This document shows positions 45,901 to 64,000 of a stretch of DNA of 64,000 bases, one piece after another. Position numbers and translations under genes: made by a program. The stretch is from Monoplex corrugatus (Eukaryota; Mollusca; Gastropoda; Littorinimorpha; Ranellidae): positions 45,725,483 through 45,789,482 of the forward strand of contig CM060306.1 in assembly GCA_030674185.1 (NCBI GenBank). The letters are read 5' to 3'. The notes beneath the pieces were generated by a model. That model was not told where the DNA came from, did not search any database, and saw only the letters and a list, made by a program, of their open reading frames with translations. How positions within the stretch are numbered: position 1 is the first letter of the stretch; each line of letters opens with the position of its first letter.

Positions 45901-48900
45901 TATGTTTTTTTTTTGTTTCTTTGCTGACTTACCTTGAACATCCTCAAGTCCCAGATCTTGATGATTCCATCATCACCACCAGAAACCAGGAGATGCTTTT
46001 CAATGTGGTTCCAGTTAATGACATTAATGTCTCGACTGTGAGCCTCGGGAACTGTCAGAACATTAGCTTTTGATGGTTTCTGCTGTGTGTTCCAGATCCT
46101 AACTGTGCGATCCACTGAACATGATGCAAATACCTGTGTGAACACAGAACAAAATGTTCAAGTCTTCTGATGCACAATTCAAAGCAATTGGTCATTTATA
46201 TTACTAAGGAAAATAAAGTTATGCTTCAAAAGTCTAAAAGTCTATTTTCACTGAGTTTTAGAATTAAAGTATACATTCAATAATTATTCTCTTATTCCAA
46301 TTGTCAGACACGAAGTGTTGACCTGTCTTCTCTTTTATGAATATAATTAAATCAAACAACAAAAAGTGACTGGTTACTCTTTTTCAATCTTGTGGGAGAA
46401 TCATAAGCACATTACCTATATTGAACAGTCACAGAAAAAATATAAGGGCATGCACATACACACATACACATAAACATGCTCTTTCTTGCCAAACTACAAA
46501 ATCTTCCAAGAATTGACAAAGTCATAAATAATGCAAATGGCTACCGTAACATAAGCTTACATTGCTTTCGTTTGGTGACCACTGAATATCCTCAACAGAA
46601 TCTGTGTGACCGGCAAAGCATGATTTTTCTGTTGTCCACCCAGCATCTGAAGGCTGAGAGATGAAGATGGTTCCTGAACAGTCACCAGTTAACAGCCAGC
46701 CTGTCGAGTCACAAAAACAAAATAGGTGTCCAACTGTCTGAATGGGTGAAACTTCTTGAGTAAAATTCATTTGAAAAACGAGGTGGGAGGAGAATAAAAA
46801 GAACACAGAAATAAACAAAGCACAAAGAAATAGCAGAGAAAGATGACTGTACAAATCATCACAGCATAATTTGTAGGAGGATTTTACATTTAACAGGTAG
46901 ATGAAATCAAATATCCAAAACTGAGGTTTTCTCATTCAGTTAATATATCTATACACTGCTATTCCTTTAAAAAAAAATGCATGATAAATGGCACTTTACA
47001 GTGAGCCTCCTGTCAACTTTAACTCCCTGACTCCCGCACCCTTTCCACCAACTGCAAAATCTTAACCCTTGGACTCCTTCATCGTATCCACTGGTGAAAT
47101 GCAGGATGCTGGTGGACAGCATGTGGGAGTCAAAGGGTTAATTGTATATTTTCCTAACGTTTTACCTTCTTTCTCTCATCCATGCTAAAAATGAAATTCT
47201 TGTGCAGTGGAATTCTAATGTTGTGATTTTTCTTAGGTATGTGTATGAAACTTGTTTTTGCCAACACTGTGCAGGTGGTATACTGCTGCATAGTCAGTTT
47301 TTGGTGGGCATGCATGCTGGACGTTTCCATGTTTCCATATAGGTCAACCATTGACATAACTTATAGGAGCAGCTTTAACATGCATATCTGATATTTTGCA
47401 TGCTTATATACATGAAGGAGGGTTAGGCATTGGCAGGTCTGCACACAGGCTGATCTGGGAGACCAGAAAATTCTCCACACTTTGCCCACCAATGTCAAGA
47501 TGGATTGAATCAACTGAAGTCTGATGTTTACTCACTTGATTACCACGCCCATCTTTGAAAGTGAGCTTTCCCAGATTACAGACATGTCATGAAGTTGGCC
47601 TAGGCCTACTTGCAATATTTGACCACAGACCAAAATGACTGATGAGACTAAAATAAGTGAACCGACTCCATAACAACATTCTCAAGATGGAGACCTAATG
47701 AAGCTGCTGAAATTTTGCAAAAGCTACTGATTTTCAGGTTTTTTTTCCATTTTCAAATTTATGCTCTGACAAAATTAGGACACATACTCGTACAATCAGC
47801 CTTTATTCTAAAATTATATAGGCTAACCATCCCTTTTTCCAAAAAGTAGAATAAAATGAAGAAATGACAACACTAACATAACGGATGTTCCCACATCCCC
47901 TATCATCCCTGCCAGGCAAATCAACAGATAACAACTATAATGAAATTATGATACCAATGATGATTACCTTTAGCTGTCCGAGACCAGTCAATTGCAAAAC
48001 CCTCTGTGGAGTGATGGGTGACGGTGTGTACAATACTCTTCTGGGAGGAGTCATATTTCCATGCAGCCTGAGAATCATCAACAATGGCCGTCTGCTGGGT
48101 GATGTCATAGACATAAACTGCACCTTTGTCTGACCAGGAACCACTGTATATTTTATCATTGACGTCTGTCACCTGAAATTAGAAAATTAATCTTTCAGCA
48201 GTGTGTTCAAGTGATTCAAAATTAATCAGTATTGTGAAAAGTTTACAAAACTGTGAGTAAAACAGTACTGCATACAAAAAGCAATCCAGAAGGAAAAAAT
48301 GTAGTATACTTCATACTTTAACATTTCAATATAAACATACTGCTTGTAAAGAAATAAAGGATATCTATTTTTCTTAAAGAATGTAGTGTTTTCACACTTT
48401 TTACTCTATACACAATATGTTACGACATTCACTGTAAAGATGTTTTTGCTGAAATCTAAAATCTAATGATTAGTCTGAATCTTCTACGACAGGAATTCTT
48501 TCAGGGTTGTAGTTCATGAGAAATCTAGGTGCCCAGACACAATCATTCAAACATTTACATCTATCATGAATAGGTGTTCAAGGAAGTCAGAACAAGAAAC
48601 ACCACCATCTGGAAATGAAAGATATAGTAAACTAATGGAATGCTTGTTTAATGGACAAAATACTTTCAGACATGAGTTAATGGCCTTTTTCAAGCATGCA
48701 AAACGGACAATGTATAAACTTCATGATTTTCATCTGATTTCATTGTTGATGTTTTTGATAAACTTCATAAACTATAAAGACCACAAACTGTATCTGATCT
48801 AAAATGTATGCCTGAAATAACTTATCAACTGAACTTTCAAATGCTTCATTTTCAACAGTTTTGATGTTGTTTTTTTTTAACATGACGTGTTTTTTCTTGA

Positions 48901-50678
48901 CCATTAGTTCCGGAATGGATTTAACTTCAAGAAAATCTAATGAACTTACTCTCAGTCTGTTGACACCCCCATTGTGCTGCATTGTGAGAAGATTTAATTC
49001 AGGCTTTTCGTCTTCATCTTCACTCTCCTCACCACTGTCACTGTCTTCATCATCTTCTTCTTTCAGTGTTTTGGAAATGTTATGCAGTTTCATAACATTG
49101 ATGTAGTTGGGCTGACCTCTTTCTGTTCCTGACACAATGTAACATGACAAGGGGAACTGTTCCCTTCCATTTCCAAGTCTGTCTGGTATGATGTCAAAAG
49201 TGAGACATGGTGCACCTGTAAGAAACAAAAACAAATTTACAAATGAGAAAACAACTGAGCATCATCTTGATCTTGTTACCTAACAGTAACACAAACCTTA
49301 AAATGTGATACTGACAAAAATCAACCGAGACTGATCAAATCTGATTGAGACCAAGACAGACATCAGTCACGTAAGACGTAAAGTTACATGTATACAGAAA
49401 ATGAAAGTGAAAACAAGCAGCATTATTCAAAACTTTCTTCAGCCTTTTGAAGAAATATTTTTGGTAATGAGCAAAACAAAAAAAGAAAAAAAGTAAAAAA
49501 AAGGAAAAAAAAGTAAAAAAAAGAATTGAGACAAGACAGAACAAAAGAACAAATAATATGTGGTATCAATGGTTAATCACAGAGTTCTACAAAGGACACT
49601 CTGCAAATGCTGGAAATATGTAGTTTAAAGGAGACACCATTTTGGTTCTTATCCATCACATGGCATCTGTGGCATCAGTGCATAACAGAATTCATTCTGA
49701 GTGAAGAAGAAAATGAAATTGAAACTTAAAGATCTGATCAAATGTAATACCAAGGTTATATACATGAGGTGAGAAAGAAATGTCAGTGACACGGACAGAC
49801 AGAGCATAAGACAATAACCCTTTTTAACTTTTGATGGAATCATGAGCGTTGCTTCTGTCTTATCAGTTGGCTGGAGTTCATTCTCTGTCATCTACAACTT
49901 CAGTTCAGTTAAACTATTTTGATTTTATTTCATGATCAACATCTATCAAACCGCAACAATACAAAAAATTGAGCAAGCCATAATGTGCCAGGGAATGAGA
50001 GTCCATAATAACACCAGACATTGGTTTAGTATAGAGAACAAACAGAACAAGTCTGAGAATTGGACTCTGTGGGGCAATTTTTTCAACATGAATAAACTGA
50101 AATATAACAGCAAAGCTTGAAAGTGGCTTGTAGTTTTTGACGTGATTGGGGTTCGTAAAGTGATGCTTTTTTTTTTTATGCAGAGGAAGGTTGGACAACA
50201 GCTACTTTGTATCTTTACTGTCATTATCAGTATATTAGTGCTATATTACTTTTGTTAGGCTAATAGTTTTCAGAGTCTATAGCTATAGGCCTAGTGCTAT
50301 TTTCTGAACTCATTTGGATGCAATCCACATAATCAGAGAGGAAAACAACAGAGGACAATGACCCATAAATTATATAATATGAATACTAATATACATATGG
50401 GAGCAGTAACAAATATGAGTTTGACAATCCCAATGAATGAGAAATGTCATGTCAAACTCTCACAATTACCAGGGTCTACTGATTAATTTAAAAAAAGATA
50501 CTAATGAAAATAATATAGATATACACAAAAGTTTAGTGCAGAAATTCAGTGCAACACCTGGCCAAGAAAACTGTACTCACTGTACTGTACTGTGTTGGTG
50601 TCTCTATCTGTTGGTGGACATGAAAAGAAAGTGGTGGGCACAGATGTGAGACAGTGAGTGTGTGTGTCCATGTGTGTA

Positions 50679-50727
<49 letters not shown>

Positions 50728-52594
50728 GTGTGTGTGTGTGTGAGTGTGTGTGTGTGTCTGTTACTATTCAGTATTCTATATGTACATAAGGTAAGCAGAC
50801 ATATTTCATGTAAGCAGACATATATTATATTCCATTACTTTTTTACACTGTTTTCCTGGGATGTTAATCGTATTTTGGTTTCTTATACAACTAATCCATA
50901 TGGTAAAACAAGAAATGTAGGCCTATGTCAATTTTATGGGCCGTTCTTTACAAACCAAAACATCAAATAAACTTGAAATTATCATACACAGATACTGAGA
51001 TAGTCTGTTCATTTTCCTTCCAGAAAAGAAAAGGTTATGAATACTTATTACCCTATCCAAGCAATAGGGCCTAACTGTTTGGCAAATGGCAAATTATACT
51101 AGTAAAACAATACACAAGGTACTGAAGGGGCTAGTGACTGTGATGTACAACTACTACAGTACTAGGAGATCAAGATAATACATATGATTCATTCATTCGC
51201 AGTGAAGCGCATCACCTGATGCGCACGCTGACATCAGAGTTCATGGCAATGCACATCTCCTGATGCATATGTTCCGCACTAATTACCGATCGGTGCAATC
51301 TTAAGATCGCGCTGCGCGTTTTAACGATCATATAATTGTGCGGCAGTCTCGAGATTGCGTGAGTGAGATGATTTCATCAAGATCAAAGGCCTGGTGCTAA
51401 TTGTGAGCTCTTCAATTTGCGATACGGTAATTTTACTTTTCATGTTTTTACACTTTTGAAAATGTGTGAATGTAACTTGTATGTGACCTGATCATGTGAT
51501 AACCCAGTTTCAGCATCTCTACGAAAAGCATACTGTCAATGCCTTCATCATAAGAATGCGCACATCCTAAAAACGCGCAAGCCGGCCTTTGCACAATCTT
51601 CAGATTGCCGCGCAATTATACGATCGTTAAAACGCGCAGCGCGATCTTAAGATTGCACCGATCGGTAATTAGCGCGGAACACATGCATTACTAGATTTTA
51701 TTTGTGATGTTTGCTTTCTTGCTGATAATGGGAACCAACTTCAGATGTGTAGAGAAATCGTTTCTGTACAAGTTTGTCATCTTCTGTTGACCGATGCTCA
51801 CATATAAACTGAGAAATCTCGTGTTTTCCATAATTACTTGAATAGGAAAATAAAAAACATTTCTGACACAAAATAACACTTCCATCGAATAAACACTCAA
51901 ACAGTGATAAGCAGTGAGTGAAACATAACAAAATTGGTAAAATGTATCATGCAAGAAGGATCAGACTATGTCTGACAGCAATGTATTTAATATTAGTTGA
52001 AGAATCTTTCCTTGAATCACATCAAGAATTGTTTGCCTGCAAACAATGATTTTGAAAATGAAACAAGTGATGAACGTGCGAGTGACATATCACTCTACAT
52101 TCACTCATCTGGGCTCAAGGAAGTTTTCGTGATTTCGTTTTCGGTATGATTACTGTCTTAAGTGCTACTTTCATCGAGCACATTTTTCAGTTAGTGTGTT
52201 GCTTTTCCATTGTTTTATTTCGACTACTGAAACGCTAATCTTTCTAAAAATATATAACTTTATACCAGTGTCTGAAGTGGTTTGTCGATAGACCTTGTTT
52301 TAACAGCCAAAATAGTGCGTTTATACATAACTGTCAAAGGTCATTAATGTTTACTGCGCTTTGGATGAGTTAATTTTGAAGTAGGCTTGGCATACCTGCT
52401 TGGAGCTGATGAAGAAAGACGTAAGCGGAGGGATCTGGTTCCAGTTCCTCGGCGTCGCACTTCGTCTTCCCAGGAATAAATACTTCCTCGGTTTTTTGAT
52501 CTTCTTCTCCTTCGTGATCATCTCCTTCCATTTCATCATCAGATCCATTTTCGCCGATTTCCTCTAAATCCATGACATCTTCCTCGCCAGCCAT
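42935..52594 (-). CDS. GRWD1: GRWD1, glutamate-rich WD repeat protein
   Basis: Nuclear and nucleolar histone-binding WD40 protein; the yeast relative Rrb1 chaperones ribosomal protein L3 (family knowledge). Six GT-AG exons give 439 residues, against 446 in human: 52396-52594, 48950-49215, 47968-48172, 46561-46700, 45933-46133, 42935-43243 (stop TAG at 42935-42937). The N-terminus is strongly acidic (residues 4-31), followed by the H4-binding-type segment [21 protein letters not shown] second acidic run spans residues 119-136. WD40 repeats follow, including [39 protein letters not shown] and [14 protein letters not shown]. The C-terminus [17 protein letters not shown] and FNIFRTICV matches the human end. 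Start context agcaacATGG is good. The last intron contains a 27-bp minisatellite and a LINE; the first intron contains a long-armed MITE. Convergent with CIAO3, divergent from the coiled-coil gene. Confidence 0.96.
43314..44175. repeat. 27-bp minisatellite, about 32 copies
   Basis: Unit CATAGACACTAAATGATGGC plus ATAATAG or ATAATAA, almost perfect. One copy near 43718 lacks one base. The main variation is A/G at the unit junction. In the last GRWD1 intron, 70 bases from exon 6. Confidence 0.97.
44205..45100 (+). mobile_element. LINE 3' end, degenerate
   Basis: [20 protein letters not shown], then [20 protein letters not shown] and [20 protein letters not shown] in broken frames, with a trailer matching 1-1140. 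It begins directly beyond the 27-bp minisatellite. GRWD1 intron 5. Confidence 0.8.
47019..47141 (+). mobile_element. TTAA-bounded palindromic MITE, copy g
   Basis: 123 bp from TTAACTCCCTGACTCCC to GGAGTCAAAGGGTTAA; the inner palindrome is collapsed. GRWD1 intron 3. Confidence 0.75.
47255..47550 (-). mobile_element. tRNA-headed SINE
   Basis: The minus strand starts GGGCGTGGTAATCAAGTGAG with a B-box-like GTTGATTCAATCC. The body CCTGGGAGA..GAAAAT-type and the distal CTGCACAGTGTTGGC block are shared with 53615-53955. GRWD1 intron 3. Confidence 0.7.
50677..50757. repeat. GT/GA microsatellite
   Basis: (GT)n, a short (GA)n, then (GT)n. Confidence 0.9.
51263..51688. mobile_element. Long-TIR foldback MITE
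   Basis: 426 bp with arms of about 98 bp (51263-51360, 51591-51688) that are about 90% complementary, starting ATGCATATGTTCCGC. The arms hold TTAAGATCGCGCTGCGCG. No coding frame. GRWD1 intron 1. The outer ATGCAT is self-complementary, so the target duplication is ambiguous. Confidence 0.85.
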
Positions 52595-52725
52595 GTTGCT
52601 CGATTGAACTGAACATGTGCTTCCGGTCTCGCCGAAAGGTGAGATCGAGCGAGAACTACCTCTCGTGGTAGACTTTAGCCAATCAAAACAAAAGAACTTG
52701 TGATTCCGTCGATACCGTAAACAAC
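52595..52725. promoter_or_regulatory. Divergent promoter of GRWD1 and the coiled-coil gene
   Basis: 131 bases lie between opposed start codons. An ETS-type CTTCCGG sits at 52620-52626 and a CCAAT box at 52679-52683. The plus-strand start is in AACATGGCGGA, YY1-like. There is no TATA box. Elements and spacing fit a CpG-type bidirectional housekeeping promoter. Confidence 0.65.

Positions 52726-64000
<11,275 letters not shown>

Overview
The window is nuclear DNA of an animal. Genes are split into many GT-AG exons, introns are long, and the spaces are full of dinucleotide microsatellites, LINE fragments, tRNA-headed SINEs and small inverted-repeat transposons. The SINE and LINE remnants resemble those of molluscs, so a marine gastropod is my best guess; this is inference from repeat style and not a species call.

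Layout. (1) 1-12377, minus strand: the first three exons of a divergent second copy of mLST8, running off the left edge, with introns crowded by LINE and MITE insertions. (2) 12378-17204: a spacer with a decayed LINE. (3) 17205-29750, minus: the complete nine-exon mLST8 gene (315 residues). (4) 30046-40928, plus: CIAO3/NARFL in nine exons, about 480 residues if one frameshift in the last exon is discounted. (5) 42935-52594, minus: GRWD1 in six exons (439 residues). (6) 52726-64000, plus: the start of a coiled-coil protein gene with a first intron of about 10.9 kb, cut by the right edge, perhaps CCDC154-like.

The four right-hand genes form two head-to-head pairs (mLST8/CIAO3, 295 bases between start codons; GRWD1/coiled-coil gene, 131 bases), and CIAO3 and GRWD1 converge tail to tail. 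They do not form one pathway: mLST8 serves TOR complexes, CIAO3 cytosolic iron-sulfur assembly, and GRWD1 ribosome and chromatin assembly.

The most notable observations are the tandem, intron-containing mLST8 paralogue; a duplicated splice acceptor in mLST8 exon 8; the CIAO3 frameshift; a family of modular palindromic TTAA-bounded elements present seven times; and several transposon insertions whose boundaries can be read from empty-site copies in the same window.
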